NCBI GenBank assembly: GCA_947561715.1
Contig: OX387200.1
Coordinates: 17,548,501-17,612,500 of the forward strand
Source of the DNA: Ascidia mentula
Taxonomy: Eukaryota; Chordata; Ascidiacea; Phlebobranchia; Ascidiidae
Reading direction: 5' to 3'
Length of the DNA: 64,000 nt
In this document: positions 11,126 to 23,400 of the stretch, in pieces
Layout: every line of letters begins with the position of its first letter
How positions within the stretch are numbered: position 1 is the stretch's first letter
The notes under the pieces: model-generated
What the model saw: the letters and a program-made list of their open reading frames with translations, nothing else
What the model was told of the DNA's origin: nothing
The model's database searches: none
Program-made: the position numbers and the translations under genes

Positions 11126-13738
11126 ATGTCATCAGACCTGAGGAAAGCCCACCCTAGGGATGTACGCGCCCTAATAAGAAGTGGAAAGCTGAAACGCCTG
11201 CCGACTCCACTTTATTGTGAGGGCTACAAGCAGACCAACCTCGCCATTATGCCCAGTAACCTGGCAAGTGACTTACAAAAGTTTGCACAGGCTAACTGGG
11301 GAGCCGTTCCATTGCTTTATACAAGCAAACCGGGGGAATTCGAAGCTCCAGATTTATGCAAAGACTCTGATGTAAGAATGGACGTTCCGATATACAAGGT
11401 CATTCAATTTGGCTCAACGGAGAGTGAAGTTGAATACCTTACAGGTAACCGTATGAGCAACCTTCTGATGGATACAGCATAGCTCAGAGGTTGGCAATTG
11501 TGAATCATATTCGTAGACACAAAACCTATTTCAAGTTAACAGGGATTATTTTGACCATTCCATGCACGTATGACATACAAGTGTTAAGTACAGAATAACA
11601 TCTAATCGTGCTCGATTTATTTGTAGACTACGACTTGTCGAACATGGTGACGTTTTACATCGGCTGCAGCTTTTCTTTCTATAAAATTCTTATTGACTGT
11701 GGGGCGACAAAACCGAAACAAGCGGGCAAAGAAACTTCTGCTTACAAAACAAACATAGAATGTTACCCCAGTGGTCCGTTTCAATGCAAAATGGTTGTGA
11801 GCATGCAGGCGGTGCACAAGAGTAAACTAACCTTGGCGTGTACCTTGACAAGCCTGATGTCGGACGTCCATGGAGCACCAATACACATTGGATCGCCAAG
11901 TAATTTTATTTTTTAAGAAAACGTTTTCATCTAGGAATAAAATTTGCTTCAGGAAAAATTATGAATTTAATTGACAAATGCAATTAAATGTGTATATCCA
12001 TTGCCACAGCTTTGGCACATAGGCATATTTCTGGACTTGGGGCCACTATGTTATGAACAGAACATCGCCTTAATTTACATATTTTGTCGTATCAGATTGT
12101 ATCGGAATTGAGGACGTAACCAAATGCGATTTTGAAAACGAAACGGCCATAGAAGAAGACTGTGCTCCTGTTTTTTGGTGTTGTGGTCTCACAGGTCTGG
12201 AAGCCTTGCGTTCTGCAAAACTGGAGCTTTCATTCACGCACGGTTCCAGCCAAATGTTTATAACTGACGTGCAGCAGCCTCATCCAAATCTTAATGATCT
12301 GCCTCGCGATAATTACGTCGAAGTCTTTTGGTAAGATAAGTTCTGAAAACAAATATAATAAATAATGCCTCTCAAATGCGGCTCGATTGGCTGCAACCAG
12401 ATCAAATACGTTATTGGTTACAAACTAAAGGCCTGTGGCAGTGGTTTGTGCATTGCACAACCAACCCCACAAAACAGTTTGAAAACACTAAAACCACGAA
12501 TAAAGTTTATTGTTAAATTTCATGTTGTTTTCAGGCTTTCCGGAAGCCAGGAGAAATACAGCATCATATCTGAAAGAACAAAGTCAACGTTGCAGCGAAT
12601 TGCAAACATTTTGCTTGAAAAAAGTGACAGTTTTAATGCATTCGCGGTCGAAAAGTTTTTGTCAACATGTTTGGGTTTTTCACATGCACGAAAAGTTGCT
12701 TTCGTTCTTGGAGGCCATAAGGAGGAACAGTTTGATCGGCAAAAACTAGCAGAGAGAATACAGGGTAGGATACACCTGTTGGAAGTTTGTATTAAAGCGA
12801 ACCCAACCGAATATATAGCCTATATGACCACCATACGAGGAAGGCTTGTTATAACTTAGAATTTTGTATTTGTGGAGTTGGTAGCAAATATCTCGATAGG
12901 TTTTGCATTGAACACCTTGCAACATTACACGAAATACGACTTATAGAACGTGATACATTTAAACGTTGATTGGAATCAATTGGGTCTATTCTTTTTGATT
13001 TACTACCAATCCTGCCTAGGTGTCATCAACTTGTCAGTGGTTTTGCTTAACTTGAAGAAGGAAGTTACAATAATTGCGGATGCCCAGTCCATCGCATCGT
13101 ACAAGGCCGTTATAAAACATTGCCAGAAGGAAGGGTTGTTGCCAGAAGGTGTTAAATTCCAACGTTTCGAAGATGGCCTTTCCCTGCGCTTCGACGTTGT
13201 CCTGACTACAGAAAGTGATGAAAAACAGGCGATGATCAACACAAACACGTCTTTTCATGGCGATATGCAATTTTCCACAGCACAAGGTAATCTGTGTTTT
13301 TCCAGGGTTACATACACTGCAGCTGAGGGTCAAAAATACTAACATTTTTTTTATAATCAGGAATGACTAATTCAATTTGGTGCGGTTTCTGCTTTGCATT
13401 ATATGTACTGCGTGCATGCCCTACCCATGATCGTTACTTGAGAAAAGCTGTTGGTTTTCCAACTGAAGTGGGGAACTTAGTGGAACTGTTACCTTCTCGG
13501 ATTGAGGTGAAAAATTATTTTCAGGAATTTGGTTGAGTATTTAAAGTTTGACTGAATTATTTTGCTCTAGGTAAAGACGAGAATAGAGGAAATTGTCGAC
13601 GCTGTTGCAACAACCAACGGTTTTTGTGTTAATTATAGCACAACGAAAGCGGATAGCTGCTCTGGCAACTTCGTGAACGAACTAAAAGTAGCAGTTGGAT
13701 TGCAAGAAAGTAATTCAAGCTTTGGAACAAATGGTTGA
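11126..13738 (+). CDS. Shortened D-glutamate cyclase paralogue (DGLUCY-B), 7 exons
   Basis: Exons 11126-11444, 11627-11899, 12096-12330, 12535-12764, 13020-13286, 13361-13506 and 13571-13738 join in phase to 545 residues. The DUF1445 half is well kept (CEGYKQTNLAIMP, VTFYIGCSFSFYKIL, GAPIHIGSP, CAPVFWCCGLTGLEA). In the DUF4392 half the exon matching copy A's 465 bp exon is 267 bp: 66 codons including the GDGGNELGMG motif are absent and the flanks still join in frame. The last exon also lacks the VDGMYF..KHSEI block. Open frames and splice sites are intact, so it is probably expressed but may have lost cyclase activity. It has an intron (12331-12534) that copy A lacks. The start is the first in-frame ATG after a possible acceptor. 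Confidence 0.87.
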
Positions 13739-14437
13739 ACAGCGATGATAAAATGATTAGTCCAAAAACCTTCCGGGCCACCAATATAACTTTATCGCAT
13801 TTACATCTGTTTGTGTGATGCACTGTTAACCACGAGGGAAAAGCTGATCGAAATAAACAACACAAGTGTTTGTTACCGATGTTTTATTTAGACGAGAGTT
13901 AAAAACGTGAGCAACGATTGCCAGCGAAGACAACTGCCGGGAAGACGGGCGAAAAACTTGCAGGTGTTCCAGGAAAACATCAATAAGGCACATGCGCGTC
14001 ATCCACATAATCCCACAAGCTACGTCATCAACGCCATAGTGGTCGCTTCAAACTCTGCACTTGCGTTGTCACAAATACATACAGGAGCAAAGGTTTATAA
14101 AAATAGGCAGCGTGAAGAAATCGTGGAGGTGCAACGTTAAATACATGGAGGAACGGACGCGATGCAATATTTGTTCTTGTAGGAAATGATTGAATCTGTC
14201 CATGTTTGGGTCTTGGGTTTGCTACATTGCCGCCTCAATGTGTCATTTGTACGCCAAGTTTACGGCTTGTGATTTGGTGTTAGTGACTGCCGTGAACATC
14301 ACTACAAACGTCGTACCACTGCGCAACGAACTACAAAAACAGAACGCAAAAAGGCGAAGAAAAGAACAAGATGCAAAAAACGAACGTAAAAACGGGAAAA
14401 GAACAAGATGCAAAAACGAACGCGCTATTCCGATATT
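13739..14437. other. Shared 3' region of DGLUCY-B and FRMD6-like gene
   Basis: The genes converge here. AATAAA (+) at 13852-13857 and TTTATT (AATAAA on -) at 13883-13888 face each other 25 bp apart, so bases 13889-14437 would be 3' UTR of the - strand FERM gene. A 28 bp unit (gaaaagaacaagatgc...) is repeated in tandem at 14359-14386 and 14396-14422. Small + strand ORFs here look accidental. Confidence 0.5.
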
Positions 14438-17400
14438 TCAAACAATAACTTCCTTAAATCCGTCCATTAAAACAGGCGGTCGCGACGTTAGAGCTGCATC
14501 ATTGTAGCAGGAGTAACTTTGCTGGTGGGCTGCGTACGACGGTGGAAGGGCCCCGGATGCCAGGTGGTATGACACGGGCCGACGTCGGTCCTCGTGGGCT
14601 CGTTCATGTTTCGTGCGCAGCAAGACTTCATGCTTGTGTGGTGTATTGCCAGCTGAGCTTATCTGGCCATTAGGTTTTGAAGACGAGGACGAGTGCTTCT
14701 TTGGCCTTGAGGGTTTGGGTGATGGTTCCTGCTCCTGCTGTCGCTGGATGCGGGAATCGGAGAGCTTACGGTGTTGGGCTGCGAGCGTCCGGTGGCACGC
14801 GTCGCTCATTTTGCGTTGGTCAAGCGGCCTATGTGGCTCCACCTCTGGATGCGTGATGCTGAAGGCCAAGTCTCGCTCACGGTGACTACGTGTAAGTGGT
14901 CCGCCGTCGCACAAATCGTCCACGCTTTTCTTGGCGGAAGGCACAGTTCCAAAATGCGGTCCAACCAACTGCTCCAGGCCCTCATGGACCGGCACGCCAG
15001 CGGACACAGGATTTTCCTGCAGGGATTTGTGCCTTTGGTGCCGTTGGTGATCTTTGCGCGAGTGACGTTCGTGCTTAAAGAGCGGACGGGATCCCTGCTG
15101 TGTATGGAGAGAGGAGTCGACGCTTCCACTTCTCTGCATGCTGCCCGATGCACGCGAGCTCCTCTTGTGGCGGTGTTTGCGCGCTCCATGCTTACGCGAA
15201 GACTTGTCCGGAGTGGTGGCTGTCCTACCATAGTCCAGGTCAGTTGATTGTGACCTGTAAGAACGAAAAAGTCAGCTTAACGAAGGCCATCGCATCAGTG
15301 GTTATAATGTTCGGGAAATCTTGGGTAGACCGCAACCATACTGTACGAGAGACTGGTGAAATGTAGCTTAAATTTCGATTCCAAATACATTTTTTATCAC
15401 AAATAAACACAGAACTCCTATTGCAATCTGTCATTTGTCGCAACATTCAAATAAGTTTTTGAGGCAAAACAGTTTGCACCACAAAGCTAGGACAATAATA
15501 TTACCAGCTCACCTCGTTTGCGCCAAAACTGTCTCCGTGTCGTCGTAATAAGTCCGGGATCCTGATCTCTTTGGTCGCGACAAGTAGTCGGGACTGGCGT
15601 TTCTCTCTTCCAGCACCACATGAGGTTTGTCAGCTGCTTCAGCCGCCGAATTTAGAAACAACGTTTCCAACGGCAGCGGGTCGTCCTTGGTTGACATATC
15701 GGTTTCCAATGGCCGCTCTGCTTTCAAAACTCGCAACTCGGCCGTTTTCGGTGGCAAAGAGTTTGTTTCGAGAATCAAAGTCTCGACGCAGATCGAGTTG
15801 GAGTTATTGTTGTTGGTTTCGACCTCCACTAGCTTAGGAGAAGGCGGACACTCAACAGGTTCCGGGCTCTTTCGGTTAGGTGAAGGTGGTTGGTCATTGC
15901 TTGGTGGTGGAATGATTGCTTCTTCTGCATTGGCCGCCTTGATTGTTTGTTCGCTTTTTTCCGAGGAGGTTTCTATAAAAATTGGCTTTTAATAAAAGCT
16001 TAACACTTACGGAAGGTCGCCTGATGTTTCTGAATCAGTATATTTCCCCCGTTTTCGCTTTTTATTGATAATTTCTACTTTTATTTGATTTTGATTTGTT
16101 GGAAACACGAAACATACATCTTTTAAATATGTTTAACGTGAGTCCATAAACCGAAACATTTTTCTGAAGGAAGCGATATGTTTTGTTAATCCACCAACCA
16201 GGTACATTCAAGTTACTCCAATACGAAAACATTAGGTAACACGACTCGGCAATCATGTAACTGGCAGCACGTCAACGGACCTAAAACTATGTCCAAAAAT
16301 ACCGATAAGCAAAGCATTTTAACGGTTTAAAAAAAATTTGACAACTTTTAGTACCGCTTTAGGTTGATTATTACCTGGTTCTTGAACCTCGTTAAGGTTT
16401 TCCCGTGACTCGCTAGGGGATTCTTCTGTTAAATCTGTTACACTAAGACTCTTGTGTTGTGGCGCCTCCAAGTGTTCTTGAGTAATGCATATCACACCGC
16501 CGCCGGGTGGCCTGTCGTGCTCTATTGGATCGAAGTCATTCGCGAAGGCGCTGTCTGTTTGCAATTTTTAAAGATAAGCGTTGTCAAACAGTTTGTTCCA
16601 CTTAAAATATCAAGTGACACAAAAGATAATTGCGCGAAAATGGGTTATTGTAGGTCAGACATAGTTTACTTGCTCCTAATGTGTCGTAATAAAGTATATG
16701 TACAAAAGGTATTTATTGAACTTTGTCGTAAGGTGGGTGTTCTCGGGAAGAAAGTAAGCAGGGAAGTTAATTAATGACTCACCGTCCTCTTCTTCCTCCG
16801 TTCTCTGCTTGGAATCGCTTTCGATACCGGATGTGTGCGAACTCCCGTGGCTGGTGCTCGAGTTGTACGATTTGTAAAGTTTGTCGCGGCCTACACAGGG
16901 GAATTAAAAACTACAATTAAAAGGCGCAAAGAGAAATAAGAGCAATGTTCTGTTTCCCACATTTTAAATCCATTCTGTAGGTTGGTTCTAAGGCAACATA
17001 AGGTCAATTTTAGAACAACTGAGTTTTAGATTTCTGAGTATGTGTTCAATTTTTGGTAGCGATTTACAATAGTCATGGTCATAATTTATGCCTTTTTTGC
17101 ACCATTTAAACGAAGTGTTTACGGTGACAAAATTTTTTTTTAATTAACCAACAGAAACTTTCTTTTGAGAAAAAACAAAACAAACAAAGAGTCTTACTGT
17201 CTTTGCTCTTGTTCGAAGAAGGACTAACGGCGTAATCGTCCACGTCGCCCACAAGTCGCTCTTCGCCAAACTTGCCCTTCTCCAAATCTTGTCCGCTGAT
17301 GTACGACTCCCTGTACTCACGTCGGGCTGCAAATAACACGAAAACAACATTTAAATACACGAGAACACACACCGCCATTCCAATAACTGAAAGCACACAC

Positions 17401-20400
17401 AAACAGTTCTGCACAATCCGATTTGGAGTTTCACGTTTTGCCGAGAAGAGAGTTGTCTGCGTTTGACTTTTTCAACATCAATAACAGGCATAATTCAAGC
17501 TGATAATTTATTCTTTGTATCCACTACATAGGATGAGCATAAATAAAACTCAACGGCTATTTACTGTGTACTTACAAGACTGCATCCGTAAAGCCTACCA
17601 AGCTAGCGTATATTAATCAGTTTAAAGGGTTTAATGTGGTTCTTTAAACAGGCCTAAAGCGTATTCACACAGTAGCACGGAACACCACCAAACGACGTGA
17701 CGAGAGGTAAGAGTTTCGAGTACACAGATAGCGGTTGCAGATGTGATCCTGGCTAAAGTTAACCGCCACACGCGCGACCGGCAAGTACCGCTGCTCACAT
17801 GGTTTTTATAAGTGTTTACGATAGGCCCGAACGGATGAAAGACCATCCTCATTTCTGCGGTCTGTCTTTCCTCACGGCGACGGGTCGAATTGGTTCGGAT
17901 ACTTCAGAAGCGAACGCGTGGCGCATTACAAAACTATTGCGTTTGGTAAATTTCTCAAAATCCTCAGAAAAGCCTCGATGTATTGTGCAATACGGTATAA
18001 TTGAAAAAAACAAGAATTTGGAAACAGACACAGTGGTGGTAAATATGTATGAGTTACATAGCAGCGCGTTACGACACTGGTTAGTGTGCCCAACAAGTCC
18101 ATGTACAAATAACTTGTATGACTCTAAAGAGAACAGAGATCAACTATAGAGTAAAGGCGTTTTGTTTGTCATGTGTTTACCCTTCCGGTTCCTTTCTATC
18201 TTAGGATGCCTTACGCAATGAGATTCGCAAACAACCCCGTACAAAAACCTTGTTTACAAGAGCTTCCCATCGAAACATCACAGGGGCCCGCCCAACGCGC
18301 ATATTCTCACGCCGCTGTAAGGAAGCTTCTGAAACAAGGCGAGTGTTTTACGATAAACGCGTCTTGTCAAGCATTCCTCCGATCGACACCTACAAGCTTC
18401 CAATGCAATAACACGATAAGGATGTGATAGTCTCCCTTGGCAACGCGACAACATAGTAAGCCACCCAACTGATACAACGCGACCAGAGGTTTGAAGTGTG
18501 GTCTGCAATATATGGGAGTACTACACCACTGACAAATCATCATTCCGCATGTGGTCGCCTACCGCAGCAACCAGTTTACACTGCCATCGAGTGAGCTACG
18601 CTGTACAGATCCATTCTCCGCACTACCAAAATGTTGAAATACAAAACCGCACGTTCAAGTTCACGAAAAATTTAAATCAAAAGATAATTTGGGGCAGTTG
18701 GGTGAAACGACCTAAATTTGTGCGTTTTAGTTTCTCCTCATGTATTGTGCGTAAAGGAACAGGTGCTCGGGTGGGGCGGGGTGGGATAGTGTTTATGTTG
18801 CTTGGGTGAGATTAATTTGTAGCGGAACTACAGCACTCATAAGAATGGGTAGGTTTGATTAAATTATGCCTGAAGAGTGACATGGTGGATAGGGGCATGT
18901 CAAAGAACAAAATGGCATTTTATTTAAAATCATAATTAAGGTCGTTTAAGTTTCGGGTTCGCGAACATTCATCCAAAATCAAACGTTAAAACAAAATGAT
19001 ACTGAACACTGTGAATACTGAGTACACACTTCGAACAAATAAAAAAACAACCAACCTTGTCTTCCGTCGGTATTTCGCATGTGTTGCACATACGGCGTCA
19101 GGCTCATATAGAGGGAGTGGGTCTCACGGAGCAGACGCAGAAGATACTTGGATCGCGACTGACTTCCCGTGTAGTAAGTTAACTTGCGGCTGGCTGGCAG
19201 ATCTTCCGGATATATGTCGAAGCGTCGAGCCTGCCAAGAAAAACATTGTCGACTGATATTTTTTAATTCAAAATCGGATTCAGAAGTTTTGGGAAAAATA
19301 CAACTGTGTTAGGTTGGAAAGTAAAACTGCATTTTTATTACATGTGTAAACTTGTTTTGAACAGCACTGCGTTTCGTTACTGGGACAAAGCAGATACCTA
19401 AACTAAAAACCCATACATCATGACCAACAATCCAACGCCAGCCAATAATTAAAATTCTACATCAAGGCAGCATTTCTTGTCCCATAAAGAATCAATGTTG
19501 AAATTCGACTTAATTACTATGTTCTCGATGCGATGCGCTCTCTGCACAATCGACCGTTGACTGCAGCTGTGGATAAACAAAGTGCAGATACAGGCCTTGT
19601 TGACAGTACAGGCTACGGAGCTAAGCTGTAAATAATAGGATCGCGACGAGGAAATGATAAGGCGCAATCGGAAAAATTTGGCGGAAAGCGAGGTCTTGGG
19701 AACTGCCGAAAACTAATTCATCCCGCAGGAAATAACGGCTTACAGAGCCGTGACGGCCAATACTTCGGTTGCTGTAAAGCTGATTGGAACACATCGTGTT
19801 GCGGTATGCTTGACATAGATCACTTTTTCCGTTACGAGGGGTTACGGTTTCATGCGAGTAAACATTCCAGGCGAAGGACGGGCGATAGTTGATATATTCA
19901 GTGTATCATAAGGGTTAAGTGTCTAAAGAAATTTGCCATTAATGTGTATGAAAGTAATCTTCAAAACTGGCAAGCCGAAACTTATCCGAAATTACAATTA
20001 ACTCGTGTCAGGATGGTTTCTCTGTCTTTTGCGCCGCATGTGAACTGTGAACCAGGAAAAATTCTTTTTGATGTTATTAGAGCACATGTTTAACAAAATG
20101 TATCAACACATTCATGAACAACAGGCGCATTTCTAGCGGAATCACGTGATCGATAGGGCGATTTAGCCTCATAGCAGTGGCTGAAGACAAACAAAGCAAG
20201 GAATGCCAGCTAGGTCTGAGGCTCGTCGGCGCGTAACGCGTTTATCTGGACGCGGGAAACAAAACGGCAAGTAGTTTTGTGCGCAAACAGAGGTGCTCGT
20301 TAGCTGAAACCTGCAAACTTCGGTAAATAAAACACATTGACAGTTGCAAGAAGCAAGATGGCGCTCACACAATACACGTTACTTTATTCAAATCTTTGGG

Positions 20401-23400
20401 CCATTTGTCTCAGTATCCTAGCTATTCTTAGCAGTAACGCACAGCACGCATATTGAAGCGCCCCGCCCACGTCGAATATGTACCAAGTTCTCGTTCTGGT
20501 ACAACTTACATCAGAAATCGCGTATAGCGTGACACGCTAACCAGGAGTTTCCTTTCACCCCCGCACGCTCACAGCAAAGCGAGTGTTACTATATTTAGCC
20601 CGAAGCTGATGAAACCCCTTCTAACAAAACGCGACTTGGCTCTTGTCCGTGGTATGCCGCCAACGAATTCATGCTAACTTACCGCGAAAAATAGGCGACC
20701 CACTTTGGCCCACGGAAACTCGAAGTCAAGAAGGTGACTGCCGTCCTTGGTTATGTGGTGGACGCGGATGCCTTGGTGGTAGATTCCAAGGATAACGGAT
20801 GATTCCAGTTCCTTCTTGGTCTGCAGGAAGACAAAAAATTTCCGTTACGTCATAAGTAAAAATAGCTTCCCACTAAAAGAACACAACTTTGAACAAAAGT
20901 ATTAAGGACGCTTACCAAAACATAATCATTTGCAGTGCATATTCAGGTAATTAATTCACATGAAAGCAATTAGAGTTGAACGTATATTTGTACAACAACT
21001 GTAAGTCTTTGTTTCACGAAAAGTGTGCAACCTACTGTGTAGGCACGCTATTTTTACATTTTTGGCGCTGTAACACGCAAAAAAATCTCTTTAGCTACCA
21101 ACTAAAGCCCACATATTGGTTGTAAACAATGGAGGGTCGCCATAAGTTTTCAACCTCACCTGAGGAAATCCCATTTTTAAGCTAAACAGCAAACCAGAGG
21201 AAGTGCGCGCGGTCAGACGTCGCACGCCAGTGCATTGTCAACCATTATTTGTTAGCCGTCCGTTCCACCTCGAATGTGGAAACGCGACACCTCGAACACT
21301 GGCAACCAACAGCGAGAGGGTATTGTAAAAACAATGGACCCAACAGTGCTGTGACGTCACATCGGCATCTCGGAAACAAAACGAAATCGAGAGACACGTG
21401 CGTGTTTGCGTTGTGCAGGTGCGTGTGTGTGTGTGTGTGTGTGTGTAAGCGTACCCGTGAAGAACCGTTACCAGAGTCCGCTTGCTGAACCGTTTACAAA
21501 AATTATGTAAAAGATTTCACACCGGGCGAGTTTGGTTGTCACGTGATGCGCTTTTGTCGCAATGCTTCCTTATTTTTCGCGTGTTGTCACGCCAGAAATT
21601 CCTCCACCGCCTGACAACACGTCATGCTGTCGCCTTATTCGGTTCAAGCCTAAGTCAACGTGGGTGCGACCCGACAATAACCCCACAGCTAAGTTTATGA
21701 GGTTTTTTCCAGCGATTGATTTTTGACTCTTTAAAATTTGATTTTCCTTTCACTTCCTGTCAATGATTTTAACCCGGGGAGGTTCATAAAGTGTCAACAT
21801 ATTTGAATGTGGTCAAGAACAAGAACAACAGCTATGTTTATTACTTTCTCTTATTGAGTGTTAAAAGCAATGTTCTGTTAACATAACACGTGTAAGGTAA
21901 ACGAATGGTTTCCTGGAGTCTATTTCTCTTGAAAAGCGACCCAAACATTTATATTTGATATATGACGACAAGCAGATGTTTTAATAGCTCCGGAGAGGCG
22001 TTTGAGACAAAGAAAAACATTTAGGAAATGACGTGGAGAGATGGACTTCGCGCTACACGAAATTGGCCGTTTTACCACAGAAGCGCTAAGATTTTCGTAT
22101 GATTTACACCGAAAGCATCCGGCAGGATTCGTCAAAACGCTGTGATGACCCGCGGTCTACAAGCTTATCGTAAGTTTGGTGAATCACGCCGGACCAGAGC
22201 AACATCACTCGAAAATGCTGTGTAATGTTATGCCTCACCAGAAACGGTTGAGACAAGGAACAAATAAGAATACGATAAAATAATAGAGGTGTGACGTTCA
22301 AAATTTAGTCAACGTTTGAAGGTTCTGTGATTCATGTTTGGTCTGGTTCAGTAAAATGCCTTCTTGTGGGAGTTTCACTTGTGCAACGAAACGAACAGTT
22401 GTCCCAAAAGACACGCCGCACTTAAATGTATCGAAGCAACCCACTCAAACGCGTTCGCTTTATCTTTACCTCAAACAAAGATTATAAATCTTCCACCATT
22501 TGAGGACTGCTTTAAACATCACAAATCGGTCCCTTTCGACAGACGTGTGGCTTAAGAAGAAATACAAACAAATACTTAGGTAAATATAAGTTTTAAGCAC
22601 GCCTGTGTTTCGTAAGGGAAAGACAGAAATTGCACTTACAGTCTAAGACGGTTTTTTTTTCAAGGTGTGACGCGAAACTTTTTCCAATTAGTAGGAATTT
22701 TTGAATAGTTTCCGCATATGTCAATAGATAAACATAATGTACAAGAGTCGATCGACCCTAAAGTGACCAGTGTTGTTCGAATATAACTGGGTTTAATACT
22801 GAAATTTAGTGATCCTAAAAAGTTTGAAAGCCGCATGCCGTGAGCCATATAGTTCGTTTTTACATCAATTCCGTGAAGTCAGATGGTTTTGACCTTTGCC
22901 TAAAAGTTAAACCCATAGTTATAGGCATTTCTATGGTTGAGCAAATTGACGTTTATCACTTGTGTGTAGACGGATCCGACCAGCAAGGCCAACAGTAAAC
23001 AGCGGGGTGCCAACCGAAATAGAATCTTGACATTATTGCGGTTAAAAAGGCTATGGACTTTTGTGTGACAACTTGAAAACAGCACAAAAACGTAGGTAGG
23101 AATAGTTGTTTTCGATCACTGGTAAACAGGTATGACGCCACACGCAACCACCAAAATAATAAACGCTATGTAGAAGAACTGGAAAATTCGACCAACCGAA
23201 TAGTTTGTTTGTTTAAAGTGATCAGACATTAAGTTCCGTGACGTCACCGAGTGCTTTTTCTCATTAAATTTTTTGGCGTAAAAGCGAATTCTTACGTGAA
23301 TTTCGCCAGAACTGACGCAGGTCGGAACGGATAGATCCGTCACACCGCAGTGGGGCGCCAGCTAAGAGAGTCATCGGGTACCCGAGCACTGGGAGACCGC

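Noticed and set aside
14190..14507. Lys/Arg-rich + strand ORF
   Set aside because: The composition comes from the 28 bp tandem repeat in the 3' UTR of the - strand gene.
20610..20630. CTGATGA string near 20610 as another hammerhead
   Set aside because: No helix II hairpin or GAAA follows.
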